This document shows, one piece after another, positions 27,601 to 39,512 of a DNA stretch of 64,000 nt. Location of the stretch: assembly GCA_028752905.1 (NCBI GenBank), contig JAQNBH010000011.1, positions 28,672,678-28,736,677 on the forward strand, given 5' to 3'. How positions within the stretch are numbered: position 1 is the first letter of the stretch; every line of letters starts with the position of its first letter. The DNA comes from Cladorhizidae sp. MBARI D1340-BT2. Lineage: Eukaryota > Porifera > Demospongiae > Poecilosclerida > Cladorhizidae. The translations under genes were made by a program, and so were the position numbers. The notes beneath the pieces were generated by a model. That model was not told the origin of the DNA and made no database searches. It worked only from the letters and a program-made list of their open reading frames with translations.

Positions 27601-29544
27601 TGATGTGCATCAAGCCATGAACTTTGGTGGGTATGAAGCTATGAACGCTGGTGTGTGGCAAGCCATGAACTCTTGCGTTCAGCAAGCCATGAACTCTGGC
27701 ATGCATCAAGCCATGAACTCTGGTGTGTATCAAGCTATGAACTCTGGTGTGTAGCAAGCCATGAACTCTGGCCTGCATCAAGCCTTGAACTCCGGCGTGC
27801 ATCAAGCCTTGAACTCTGGTGTGTAGCAAGCCATGAACTCTGGTGTGTATAGAGCTATGAACTCTGGTCTATATCAAGCTATGAACTCTGGTGTCTGGCA
27901 AGACATGAACTCTGGTGTGTATCAAGCCATGAACTCTGGTCTGTATCAAACTATGAACTCTGGTGTGCATCAAGCCATGAACTCTGGTGTGCATAAAGCC
28001 ATGAACTCAGGTGTGCTTCTAGCCATAAACTCTGGTATGCATCAAGCTATGAACTCGGGTGTGCATCAAGCCATGACTTCGTGTGTGCAGCAAGTGATGA
28101 ACTCTATGAACTCTGGTGTGCATCAAGCCATGAACTATGGTGTGTATCAAGACATGAAATCTGGTGTCAGTAACCATGAACTCCGCATCAAGCCATGAAC
28201 TCTGGTGTGTATCAAGCTATGCATTCTAGTGTGTATCAAGCCATGAACTCTGGTGGATATCAAGATATGAACTCTGGTCTGTACCAAGCTTTGAACTATG
28301 GTGTGTAGCAAGACATGAACTCTGACGTGCATCAAGCCATGAACTCTGGTGTGTATCATGCCATGAACTCTGGTGTGTTTCAAGCCATGAACTCTGGTGT
28401 GTACCAAGCCATGAACTCTTGGGTGCATCAAGCCATGAACTCTGGCGTGCAGCAAGCCATGAACTCTGGCGTGCAGCAAGCCATGAACTCTTGTGTGTCA
28501 AGCCATGAACTCTGGTGTGTAACAACAATCCATGAACACTGGTATGCATCAAGCCATGAACTCTGGTGTACATCAAGCCAAGAACACTGGTGTGCATCAA
28601 GCTATGAACTCTGGTGTGTATCAAGCTATGAACTCTGGTCTGTATGAAATGATATGAACTCTAGTGTGTTGTAAAACATGAATTCTGGTGTGTATCAAGC
28701 TATGAACTCTAGTCTATATCAAGCTATATGAAATCTGGTGTGTAGCAAGACATATACTTTGGTGTGCATCAAGCCATGAACTCTGGTGGGTATCAATCTA
28801 TGAACTCTGGTCTGTATCAAGCTATGAACTCGGGTGTGTAGCAAGCCATGAAGTCTGGTGTGTAGCAGTCATGAACTCTGTTTCAAGCCATGAACACTGG
28901 TGTCTTAAGCCATGAACTCTGGTATACAGCAAGCCATAAACTCTGGTGTGCATCAAGCCATGAACTCTGGTGCATCAAGCAATAAACTCTGGTGTGCATC
29001 AAGCAATGAACTCTGGTGTTTCTCAAGCTATGAACTCTGGTTCGTATCAAGCTATGAACTCTGGTGTCTGGCAAGACATGAACTCTGGTGTGTATCAAGC
29101 TATGAACTCTGGTCTGTATCAAGCTATGAACTCTGTTGTGCATCAAGCCATGAACTCTGGTATGCATAAAGCCATGAACTCGGGTATGCTTCTAGCCATA
29201 AATTCTGGTGTGCATCAAGCTATGAACTCGGGTGTGCATCAAGCCATGACTTCGGGAGTGCAGCAAGTGTTGAACTCTATGAACTCTGGTGTGCATCAAG
29301 CCATGAACTATGGTGTGTGTCAAGACATGAACTCTGGTGTCAGTAACCAAGAAGTTTGCATCAAGCCATGAACTCTGGTGTGTATCAAGCTATGCACTCT
29401 GGTGTGTATCAAGCCATGAAATCTAGTGGATATCAAGATATGAACTCTGGTCTGTATCAAGCTATGAACTCTGATGTGCATCAAGCCATGAACTCTGGTG
29501 TGCATAAAGCCATGAACTCGGGTATGCTTCTAGCCATAAATTCT
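24488..29544. repeat. 5,057-bp higher-order copy A in the 24-bp array
   Basis: Tandemly duplicated with the next segment at a constant offset of 5,057 bases over the whole length (24790/29847, 25356/30413, 26057/31114, 27022/32079, 27533/32590, 28315/33372, 28912/33969). Few substitutions were noticed. It contains an internal 579-bp duplication (26275-26853 versus 26854-27432, left parts alike). That duplication is also present in copy B, so it is older than the 5-kb duplication. Confidence 0.88.
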
Positions 29545-32500
29545 GGTGTGCATCAAGCCATGACTTCGTGTGTGCAGCAAGTGATGAACTCTATGAACTC
29601 TGGTGTGCATCAAGCCATGAACTATGGTGTGTATCAAGACATGAAATCTGGTGTCAGTAACCATGAACTCTGCATCAAGCCATGAACTCTGGTGTGTATC
29701 AAGCTATGCACTCTAGTGTGTATCAAGCCATGAACTCTGGTGGATATCAAGATATGAACTCTGGTCTGTACCAAGCTATGAACTATGGTATGTAGCAAGA
29801 CATTATTAACTTTGATATGTAGCAGTCATGAACTCTGTCTCAAGCCATGAACTCTGGCATGCAGCAAGCCATCAACTCTGGCATGCAGCAAGCCATGAAC
29901 TCTGGTGTGTCAAGCCATGAACTCTGGTGTGTAACAACAAGCCATGAACACTGGTATGCATCAAGCCATGAACTCTGGTGTACATCAAGCCATGAACACT
30001 GGTGTGCATCAAGCTATGAACTCTGGTGTGTATCAAGCTATGAACTCTGGTCTCTATCAAACGATATGAACTCTGCTTAGCAAGACATGAACTTTGGTGT
30101 GCATCAAGCCATGAACTCTGGTGGGTATCAAGCTATGAACTCTGGTCTGTATCAAGCTATGAACTCAGGTGTGTAGCAAGCCATGAAGTCTGGTGTGTAG
30201 CCGTCATGAACTCTGTTTCAAGCCATGAACTCTGGTGTCTTAAGCCATGAACTCTGGTGTACAGCAAGCCATGAACTCCGGTGTGCATCAAGCCATGAAC
30301 TCTGGTGCATCAAGCCATAAACTCTGGTGTGCATAAATCAATGAACTCTGGTGTTTCTCAAGCTATGAACTCTGGTTGGTATCAAGCTATGAACTTTGGT
30401 GTGTAGCAAGCCATGAACTGTGGTGTGCATCAAGCTACACGTATGAACTCTGGTGTGCATCAAGCCATGAACTCTGCTGTGTATCAGGCTATGAACTCTG
30501 GTGTGTATCAAGCCATTAACTCTGGTATGTTTCAAGCCATTGAATCTGGTGTGCAGCAAGTGATGAACTCTATCAATTCTGGTGTGCATCAAGCCATGAA
30601 CTCTGGTGTGTATCGAGCTATGGTCTCTGGTGTATATCAAGCCATGCACTCTGGTGTGTATCCAGCCATGCACTCTGGTGTGTATCAAGCCATGCACTCT
30701 GGTGGATATCAAGATATGAACTCTGGTCTGTATCAAGCTATGAACTCTGGTGTGTAGCAAGACATGAACTCTGATGTGCATCAAGCCATGAACATCATTC
30801 CATGAACTTTGGTGTGCATCAAGGCATGAACTCGGATGTGCATCAAGCAATGAACTCTGGTGTTTATCAAGCTATGAACTCTTGTGGGTATCAAGCTATG
30901 AACTTTGGTGTGTAGCAAGCCATGAACACTGGCCTGCATCAAGCCATGAACTCTGGCGTGCATCAAGCCTTGAATTCTGGTGTGTAGCAAGCCATGAACT
31001 CTAGTGTGTAGGAAGACATGAACTCTGGTGTGTATAGAGCTATGAACTCTGGTCTGTATCAAGCTACAAACTGTGGTGTCTGGCAAGACATGAACTCTGG
31101 TGTGTATTAAGCTATGAACTCTGGTCTGTATCAAGCTATGAACTTTGGTGTGCATCAAGCCATGAACTCTGGTGTGCATAAAGCCATGAAATCGTCTATG
31201 CTTCTAGCCATAAATTCTGGTGTGCATCAAGCTATGAACTCGGGTGTGCATCTAGCCATGACTATGGGAGTGCAGCAAGCGATGAACTCTATGAACTCTG
31301 GTGTTCATCAAGCCATGAACTATGGTGTGTATCAAGAAATGAACTCTGGTATCAGTAACCAAGAACATTGCATCAAGCCATGAACTCTGGTGTGTATCAA
31401 GCTATGTACTCTGGTGTGTATCAAGCCATGAACTCTGGTGGATATCAAGATATGAACTCTAGTCTGTATCAAGCTATGAACTCTGGTGTGTAGCAAGACA
31501 TGAACTCTGATGTGCATCAAGCCATGAACTCTGGTGTGTATCATGCCAATGAACTCTGGTGTGTTTCAAGCCATGAACTCTGGTGTGTACCAAGCCATGA
31601 ACACTTGGATGCATCAAGCCATGAACTCTGGATTGTAGGAAGCCATGAACTCTGGTGTGCATCAAGCCATGAACTCTGGTGTTTAGGAAGCCATGAACTC
31701 TGGTGTGCATCAAGCCATGAACTCTGGTGTGTACCAAGCTATGAACTCTGGTCTGTATCAAGCTATGAACTCTGGTGTGTAGCAAAACATGAATACTGGT
31801 GTGCATCAAGCTATGTACTCGGGTGTGCATCTAGCCATGACTATGGGAGTGCAGCAAGCGATGAACTCTATGAACTCTGGTGTTCATCAAGCCATGAACT
31901 ATGGTGTGTATCAAGAAATGAACTCTGGTGTCATTAACCAAGAACATCGCATCAAGCCATGAACTCTGGTGTGTATCAAGCTATGCACTCTGGTGTGTAT
32001 CAAGCCTTGAACTCTGGTGGATATCAAGATATTAACTCTAGTCTGTATCAAGCTATGAACTCTGGTGTGTAGCAAGACATGAACTCTGATGTGCATCAAG
32101 CCATGAACTCTGGTGTGTATCATGCCAATGAACTCTGGTGTGTCTCAAGCCATGAACTCTGGTGTGTACCAAGCCATGAACACTTGGATGCATCAAGCCA
32201 TGAACTCTGGATTGTAGGAAGCCATGAACTCTGGTGTGCATCAAGCCATGAACTCTGGTGTTTAGGAAGCCATGAACTCTGGTGTGCATCAAGCCATGAA
32301 CTCTGGTGTCTACCAAGCTATGAACTCTGGTCTGTATCAAGCTATGAACTCTGGTGTGTAGCAAAACATGAATACTGGTGTGTATCAAGCTATGAACTCC
32401 AGTCTATATCAAGCTATATGAACTCTGGTGTGTAGTAAGACATGAACTCTGGTGTGCACCATGCAATGAACTCTGGCGGGTATCAAACTATGAACTCAGG

Positions 32501-34601
32501 TCTGAATCAAGCTATGAACTCGGGTGTGTAGCAAGCCATGAAGTCTGGTGTGTAGCAGTCATGAAATCTTTATCAAGCCATGAACTCTGGTGTCTCAGGC
32601 CATGAACTCTGGTTTGCAGCAAGCCATAAACTCTGGTGTGCTTCAAGCAATGAAATTTGATGTGCATCAAGCCATGAACTTTGGTGGGTATGAAGCTATG
32701 AACGCTGGTGTGTGGCAAGCCATGAACTCTTGCGTTCAGCAAGCCATGAACTCTGGCATGCATCAAGCCATGAACTCTGGTGTGTATCAAGCTATGAACT
32801 TTGGTGTGTAGCAAGCCATGAACTCTGGCCTGCATCAAGCCTTGAACTCCGGCGTGCATCAAGCCTTGAACTCTGGTGTGTAGCAAGCCATGAACTCTGG
32901 TGTGTATAGAGCTATGAACTCTGGTCTATATCAAGCTATGAACTCTGGTGTCTGGCAAGACATGAACTCTGGTGTGCATCAAGCCATGAACTTTGGTTTG
33001 CATCGAGCCATGAACTCTGGTGTGCATCAAGCCATGAACTCTGGTGTGCATAAAGCCATGAACTCAGGTGTGCTTCTAGCCATAAACTCTGGTATGCATC
33101 AAGCTATGAACTTGGGTGTGCATCAAGCCATGACTTCGTGTGTGCAGCAAGTGATGAACTCTATGAACTCTGGTGTGCATCAAGCCATGAACTATGGTGT
33201 GTATCAAGACATGAAATCTGGTGTCAGTAACCATGAACTCCGCATCAAGCCATGAACTCTGGTGTGTATCAAGCTATGCATTCTAGTGTGTATCAAGCCA
33301 TGAACTCTGGTGGATATCAAGATATGAACTCTGGTCTGTACCAAGCTTTGAACTATGGTGTGTAGCAAGACATGAACTCTGACGTGCATCAAGCCATGAA
33401 CTCTGGTGTGTATCATGCCATGAACTCTGGTGTGTTTCAAGCCATGAACTCTGGTGTGTACCAAGCCATGAACTCTTGGGTGCATCAAGCCATGAACTCT
33501 GGCGTGCAGCAAGCCATGAACTCTGGCGTGCAGCAAGCCATGAACTCTTGTGTGTCAAGCCATGAACTCTGGTGTGTAACAACAAGCCATGAACACTGGT
33601 ATGCATCAAGCCATGAACTCTGGTGTACATCAAGCCAAGAACACTGGTGTGCATCAAGCTATGAACTCTGGTGTGTATCAAGCTATGAACTCTGGTCTGT
33701 ATGAAATGATATGAACTCTAGTGTGTTGTAAAACATGAATTCTGGTGTGTATCAAGCTATGAACTCTAGTCTATATCAAGCTATATGAAATCTGGTGTGT
33801 AGCAAGACATATACTTTGGTGTGCATCAAGCCATGAACTCTGGTGGGTATCAAGCTATGAACTCTGGTCTGTATCAAGCTATGAACTCGGGTGTGTAGCA
33901 AGCCATGAAGTCTGGTGTGTAGCAGTCATGAACTCTGTTTCAAGCCATGAACACTGGTGTCTTAAGCCATGAACTCTGGTATACAGCAAGCCATAAACTC
34001 TGGTGTGCATCAAGCCATGAACTCTGGTGCATCAAGCAATAAACTCTGGTGTGCATCAAGCAATGAACTCTGGTGTTTCTTAAGCTATGAACTCTGGTTC
34101 GTATCAAGCTATGAACTCTGGTGTCTGGCAAGACATGAACTCTGGTGTGTATCACGCTATGAACTCTGGTCTGTATCAAGCTATGAACTCTGTTGTGCAT
34201 CAAGCCATGAACTCTGGTATGCATAAAGCCATGAACTCGGGTATGCTTCTAGCCATAAATTCTGGTGTGCATCAAGCTATGAACTCGGGTGTGCATCAAG
34301 CCATGACTTCGGGAGTGCAGCAAGCATTGAACTCTATGAACTCTGGTGTGCATCAAGCCATGAACTATGGTGTGTGTCAAGACATGAACTCTGGTGTCAG
34401 TAACCAGGAAGTTCGCATCAAGCCATGAACTCTGGTGTGTATCAAGCTATGCACTCTGGTGTGTATCAAGCCATGAAATCTAGTGGATATCAAGATATGA
34501 ACTCTGGTCTGTATCAAGCTATGAACTCTGATGTGCATCAAGCCATGAACTCTGGTGTGCATAAAGCCATGAACTCGGGTATGCTTCTAGCCATAAATTC
34601 T
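29545..34601. repeat. 5,057-bp higher-order copy B in the 24-bp array
   Basis: Second copy of the 5-kb block. Noted differences from copy A include a short replaced stretch near 32965-33020 (a CATCAAGCC, TTTGCATCGAGCC version in place of the TATCAAGCC units of 27910-27965), which looks like gene conversion by other units. The shared order ends at about 34601. The 3' remainder (34602-37216) is a more diverged assortment of the same unit types. Confidence 0.86.
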
Positions 34602-37216
34602 GGTGTGCATCAAGCTATGAACTCGGGTTTTTCCTTAAGCCATGACTTCGGGAGTGCAGCAAGCGTTGAACTCTATGAACTCTGGTGTGCATCAAGCCAT
34701 GAACTATGGTGTGTGTCAAGACATGAACTCTGGTGTCAGTAACCAAGAAGTTCGCATCAAGCCATGAACTCTAGTGTGTATCAAGCTATGCACTCTGGTG
34801 TGTATCAAGCCATGAAATCTAGTGGATATCAAGATATGAACTCTGGTCTGTATCAAGCTATGAACTCTGGTGTGTAGCAAGACATGAACTCTGATGTGCA
34901 TCAAGCCATCAACTCTGGTGTGTATCATGCCAATGAACTCTGGTGTGTTTCAAGCCATGAACTCTGTCTGGTGTGTACGAAGCCATGAACACTTGGGTGC
35001 ATCAAGCCATGAACTCTGGATTGTAGGAAGCCATGAATGCTGGTGTGCATCAAGCCATGAACTCTGGTGTGTAGGAAGCTATGAACTCTGGTATGCATCA
35101 AGCCATGAACTCTGGTGTGTACCAAGCTATGAACTCTGGTCTGTATCAGGCTATGAAATCTGGTGTGTAGCAAAACATGAATTCTGGTGTGTATCAAGCT
35201 ATGAACTCCAGTCTATATCAAGCTATATGAACTCTGGTGTGTAACAAGACATGAACTCTGGTGTGCAGCAAGCCATGAACTCTGGCGGGTATCAAACTAT
35301 GAACTCTGGTCTGTATCAAGCGATGAACTCGGGTGCCATGAAGTCTGGTGTGTAGCAGTCATGAAATCTGTATCAGGCCATGAACTCTGGTGTCTCAAGC
35401 CATGAACTCTGGTTTGCAGCAAGCCATAAACTCTGGTGCAATGAAAATTGGTGTGCATCAAGCCGTGAACTTTGGTGGGTATGAAGCTATGAATGCTGGT
35501 GTGTGGCAAGCCATGAACTCAAGATTGCGTTCAGCAAGCCATGAACTCTGGCATGCATCAAGCCATCAACTCTGGTGTGTATCAAGCTATGAATTCTGGG
35601 GTGTAGCAAAACATGAACTCTGGTGTGTAGCAAGACATGAACTCTGGTGTGTAGCAGTCATGAACTCTGTATCAAGCCATGAACTCTGGTGTCTCAAGCC
35701 ATGAACTCTGGTGTGTGTCAAGCCATGAACTCTGGTGTGCATCAAGCCATGAACTTTGGTGTGCATCAAGCCATGAACTATGGTGTGCATCAAGCCATAA
35801 ACAACTCTGGTGTACATCAAGCCTTGAACTCTGGCGTGTATCAACCCATGAACTCTGGTGTGCATCAAGCCATGAACTCTGGTATGCATCAAACCATGAA
35901 CTTTGGTGTGCATCAAGTAATGAACTCTGGTGGGTATCAAGCCAAGAACTCTGGTGTATAGCAACCCATGAAATCTGATGTGCAGCAAGCCATGAACTCT
36001 GGCACGCATCAAGCCATAAACTCTGGTATGTATCAAGCTATGAACTCTGGTGTGAAGCAAGACATGAACTCTAGTGTGTAGCAGTCATGAACTCTGTACC
36101 AAGCCATGAACTCTGGTGTATCAAGCTATGAACTCTGGTGTGTGTCAAGCCATGAACTCTGGTTTGCATCAAGCCATGAACTCAGGCATGTATCAAGCTA
36201 TTAACTCTGGTGTGCATCAAACCCATAAACTCTGGTGTGCAGCAAGCGATCAACTCTATGAACTCTGGTGTGCATCAAGCCATGAATTCTGGTGTGTATC
36301 GTGCTATGAACTCTTGTGTGTATCAAGCCATGCACTCTGGTGTGCATCATGCCATGAACTTTGGTGTGCATCAAGGCATGAACTCGGATATGATTCATGC
36401 AATGAACTATGGTGTTTATCAACTATGAACTCTAGTGGGTATCAAGCTATGAACTTTGGTGTGTAGCAAGCCATGAACTCTGGCCTGCATCAAGCCATGA
36501 ACTCTGGCATGCATCAAGACTTGAACTCTGGTGTGTAGCAAGCCATGAACTCTGGTGTGTAGGAAGACATGAACTCTGGTCTGTATCAAGCTATGAACTC
36601 TGGTATGCATCAAGCCATGAACTCTGGTGTGCATAAAGCATGAACTCTGGTGTGCTTCTAGCCATAAACTGTGGTGTGCATCAAGCTATGAACTCGGGTG
36701 TGCATCAAGCCATGACTTCGTGTGAGCAGCAAGTTATGAACTCTATGAACTCTGGTCTGCATCAAGCCATGAACTATGGTGTGTATCAAGACATGAAATC
36801 TGGTGTCAGTAACCATGAATTCTGCATCAAGCCATGAACTATGGTGTGTATCAAGCCATGAACTCTGGTGGATATCAAGATATGAACTCTGGTCTGTATC
36901 AAGCTATGAACTCTGGTGTGTAGCAAGACATGAACTCTGATGTGCATCTAGCCATGAACTCTGGTATGAATCAAGCCATGAACTGTGGTGTGTTTCAAGC
37001 CATGAACTCTGGTGTGTACCAAGCCATGAACTCTTGAGTACATCAAGCCATGAACTCTGGTTTGTAGGAAGCCATGAACTCTGGTGTGCATCAAGCCATG
37101 AACTCTGGTGTGTAGGAAGCCATGAACTCTGGTGTGCATCAAGCCATGAACTCTGGTGTGCATCAAGCCATGAACTCTGGTGTGTTCCAAGCTATGAACT
37201 CTGGTCTGTATCATGC

Positions 37217-37438
37217 TCCTTAGAACATTTCCGTAGATGTAACAGTCCTATCAGAATGTCTGGAGAGATATGTACTTCTACTTGTCGGTTATATATATAT
37301 ATACATACAATATTAAAGGAGTTCAATATTAAATAATTATTATATTTATAATATATTGTATGGTAATTTTCGGATAACTTCATTAAAAACATTTATTTTA
37401 TTATTTTATTATTAATTTTAAAAAAAGTTTGCTATATG
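37217..37438. other. A/T-rich spacer after the 24-bp array
   Basis: Unique sequence turning into very A/T-rich DNA, with a short TA run at 37291-37302 and A/T-only stretches at 37328-37358 and 37389-37427. No gene or RNA is visible. Confidence 0.6.
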
Positions 37439-37750
37439 TACGATCTGAGAAAAGGGCCCACTTCGCCCAAAAAATGATCTTGCACTAGGACCTGAAATAG
37501 CTACCAAGGTTATGATTCATGATATTTTCATAACTTACCTCAGAGGTATCTTGGGTTATTGCTCTATCTTTGTGCAAAGTTTTAAGGCCAACAAGGGCTT
37601 CCTTCCATTCGAGCGAGCAGTTAGAAAAAGTTTAAAAAATAGAGAAGCCACGCGAAGCTACCGCGGGCATGGAATGAAAATATGGGCACGCCCTTCAGTT
37701 TTCGAATAGACAGCGTGGTGACATAGTGAGCTAAATGCAGGTGTATACAA

Positions 37751-38170
37751 TTAAAACATCATGCTTACCAAAAAATGGTGATATAAATCAGATATTGTGT
37801 GTGTGTGTGATGTCAAATAGGAGTTCAAGCAGAAGTGGTGTGAATTGACCACCATCATTCCTTGCTTCAATTGGACAGACTTCTTTGCTTCACATTTGAA
37901 GAATTTCTCATGAATAAAGCGTTTCAAACAATTCATATTCAGTTCATCCGATCCAGGCACAATGACAGCAAAGGAGCGTTCAGACACTGTACAAAACCGG
38001 TTTGTGCTTGCCAAACATTGCTGGACATCAACAGTCACAGATATGCCACACATCATTCCCGCCAAAGGTTTGTCTCCAGAACAACAGTTTATTTGACAGC
38101 ATCCGACAGTTCTGTCCGGAGAAGGACAAAGACATAACATGCCCCAAACCATCATCTTTTCTAAAGCCAT
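37751..38170 (-). CDS. Hypothetical 139-codon frame, possibly part of a decayed transposon protein
   Basis: Open from an ATG at 38168-38170 to a stop at 37751 on the minus strand. Unlike the repeat-derived frames nearby, its composition is mixed and protein-like, with an acidic/hydrophobic middle and a Lys-rich stretch (EKFFKCEAKK). There is no signal peptide, no clear membrane segment and no motif I recognise. It lies between the left inverted repeat and the LTR insertion. The opposite strand of the same DNA also has open frames (37862-38137 and 38002-38274), so the coding strand is uncertain. It could be a chance ORF or an exon of the TIR element. Confidence 0.25.
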   Translation of the reverse strand: MALEKMMVWGMLCLCPSPDRTVGCCQINCCSGDKPLAGMMCGISVTVDVQQCLASTNRFCTVSERSFAVIVPGSDELNMNCLKRFIHEKFFKCEAKKSVQLKQGMMVVNSHHFCLNSYLTSHTHTISDLYHHFLVSMMF

Positions 38171-38207
38171 CCAGTCGAGCTGCTCACCAGTGGTTGATGA
38201 GGATGTG
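38139..38207 (+). pseudogene. Left part of a knuckle-protein exon, separated by the LTR insertion
   Basis: A plus-strand frame beginning at an ATG (38139) runs to the LTR boundary at 38207. It is in phase with the CCHC tail on the other side of the insertion, if one copy of the 5-bp target duplication is counted. The residues next to the break are acidic (PVVDEDV). An in-frame TGA lies upstream near 38094, so either the exon is short or the gene was already broken. Phase agreement alone has a one-in-three chance, so support is modest. Confidence 0.3.
38203..38207. repeat. Target-site duplication, left copy (ATGTG)
   Basis: ATGTG directly precedes the left LTR terminus at 38208 and is repeated exactly at 43553-43557 after the right terminus. 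Five bases is the usual target duplication of Ty3/Gypsy integrases. Confidence 0.93.
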
Positions 38208-38647
38208 TGTCGGAAATGCTTTCCTTGAGAGTGTCACACTTAGTCTCTCCGAACAGATCCGCGCCGACTTATAGTTACTGACACTTCTGATTCACCTCTC
38301 ACTCAGGTGAACCAGCAAGTGCTTTCCCCTTACAAGCTCAAATGACCACTTGAGATTAATAAACACTTCTTAGTGCATATAACAATACTGCCAAAAAGAA
38401 TCTCATCACAACATTTACAAACTCAGTGTCCAACAACTAACAAATTCAAGCTACTCTCCTAGCTCTCTCTAGCTCTCTCTAGCTCTCTCTCTTCCGGTCT
38501 GTGGTTTTAGTATTGGTCAGTTATAAATAACTTTACCCGGTGAGTTAAATATACTCCGGTCCATATATGGCATGGTTTGTAGTAGTAATTCATTAACTTG
38601 TACTACTTCCTCTCTCACTTGTCTGGCAGGGAATGCCATTTCCGACA
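38208..38647 (-). repeat. 3' LTR (440 bp)
   Basis: Starts with TGTCGGAAATG and ends CATTTCCGACA on the plus strand. It contains a three-fold AGCTCTCTCT microsatellite (38460-38491). The last codons of the RT-RNase H frame run into this LTR and stop at 38517, so the Pol C-terminus is partly LTR-encoded. Compared with the right LTR I count 7 substitutions and no gap. Confidence 0.95.
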
Positions 38648-39512
38648 CTCCCCCCTTCTTATGGTGAGAACCACTAGGTTCTCTCGAAAGCCCGTCGGCG
38701 TTGGTGTTTGCTTTGCTGCTACAATGCACTACGGTGTACATGTAGGGTTGTAGAGTTAGAGACCAACGTCCGATACATCCATGGCTATCCTTGATTTTAG
38801 CCAACTGGGTCAAAGGGTTGTGATCGGTTACAACCGTAAACAGCGTTCCCTCTAGATAAATTCGATAGTGCTCAATCCCTGTGATAATTGCTAGGGCCTC
38901 CTTCTCGATGGTCGAATATCGAGTTTCCCTTTCGAGCAGTTTTCGCGATCCAAATGCGATCGGATGTTCTTCTCCATATTCATCATTTTGTGATAAGATG
39001 AATCCTAAGCCTGTGTCTGAGGCGTCCGTTTGTAGAGTAAACGGTCGTGACCAGTTCGGAGTTCTCAGAATCGGGTAGTTAATTAAACTCGACTTCAACA
39101 TCTCGAATGCTTGTTCTGTCTTTGCCGTCCAGGTCACTACTACGTTGGGTTCCGTCTTTTTCGTTAAGTTGGTAAGGGGAGTGGCGATCTCTGCGAACTT
39201 TGGGATGAATCTACGGTAATATCCACTCAACCCAAGGAATGCCCTCACATCTGTCTTTGTTTTGGGCTGTTTGAAATTTCTCACTGCTCTGATTTTGGCT
39301 TCCTGTGGTAATACTCGTCCATTTCCGATGACGTATCCCAAATACTCGCAAGTATTCACTGCAAATTTGCACTTCTTTTCCTTGATGGTGAGCCCAGCTT
39401 CTTTTAGACGGTCCATCACCCATCGCAAATGGCGCAGGTGATCCTTCCAGGTCTCACTTCTCACTAACACATCGTCCAGATAGGCAGCTGTAAAGTCGTG
39501 CCCTCCTTCCAG
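38517..39512 (-). pseudogene. pol: Reverse transcriptase C-terminal half and RNase H (pol fragment)
   Basis: The frame opens just upstream of the catalytic YLDD box of reverse transcriptase (codons 39471-39482) and continues for about 330 codons. After YLDD come the thumb segment (EYLGYVIGNGRVLPQEAKI), the connection motif (FLGLSGYYRRFIPKFAEIA) typical of Ty3/Gypsy RT, and the RNase H domain with its acidic residues visible as TDAS, EKEALA and TDHNPL. The end (NADGLSREPSG) is where Gypsy RNase H normally closes. No integrase follows; the frame instead crosses the PPT and ends inside the 3' LTR at 38517. This frame is offset by one base from the RT N-terminal half, so the two cannot be read as one protein. 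RT copies the element RNA into DNA and RNase H removes the RNA strand. Confidence 0.92.
38648..38660 (-). other. Polypurine tract
   Basis: On the minus strand AAGAAGGGGGGAG directly abuts the 3' LTR. This is the expected position and composition of the primer for plus-strand DNA synthesis. It lies inside the reading frame (codons for KKGGV). Confidence 0.9.

Larger units (their letters stand above)
5478..37216. repeat. 24-bp tandem array (about 31.7 kb, about 1,300 units)
   Basis: The unit is 24 bases with the 20-base core GAACTCTGGTGTGCATCAAG; a consensus-like run is at 12986-13020. Three unit types recur: a GTGCATCAAGCC type, a GTGTATCAAGCT type, and a GTGTAGCAAGAC type with an in-frame TAG. 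A shortened pair (a 23-base unit ending TAGCAGTC followed by a 19-base unit lacking GGTGT) returns every few hundred bases. Because 24 is divisible by 3, one plus frame repeats MNSGVHQA, another HELWCASS, and the minus strand repeats LMHTRVHG. All are broken by stops or by length-variant units at irregular places. The longest open stretch is 170 codons (minus), so I read the array as noncoding. The array ends in a partial unit at 37216. Confidence 0.95.

Noticed and set aside
5811..37160. Dozens of open frames of 60-170 codons in the 24-bp array (both strands)
   Set aside because: They are a by-product of a 24-base unit with few stops. All six frames yield repeats, the stops and length variants fall anywhere, and no frame is preserved across higher-order copies beyond simple copying.
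38002..38274. Plus-strand 90-codon frame running into the left LTR
   Set aside because: It crosses the insertion boundary and is in a different phase from the knuckle tail. It is most likely a chance frame opposite 37751-38170.
39211..39423. Short frames overlapping gag-pol on either strand (also 38881-39078, 39915-40204, 40353-40592, 40539-40877, 41496-42080, 42598-42926)
   Set aside because: Shadows of the Gag, protease, integrase and RT reading frames in other phases, with no motifs.
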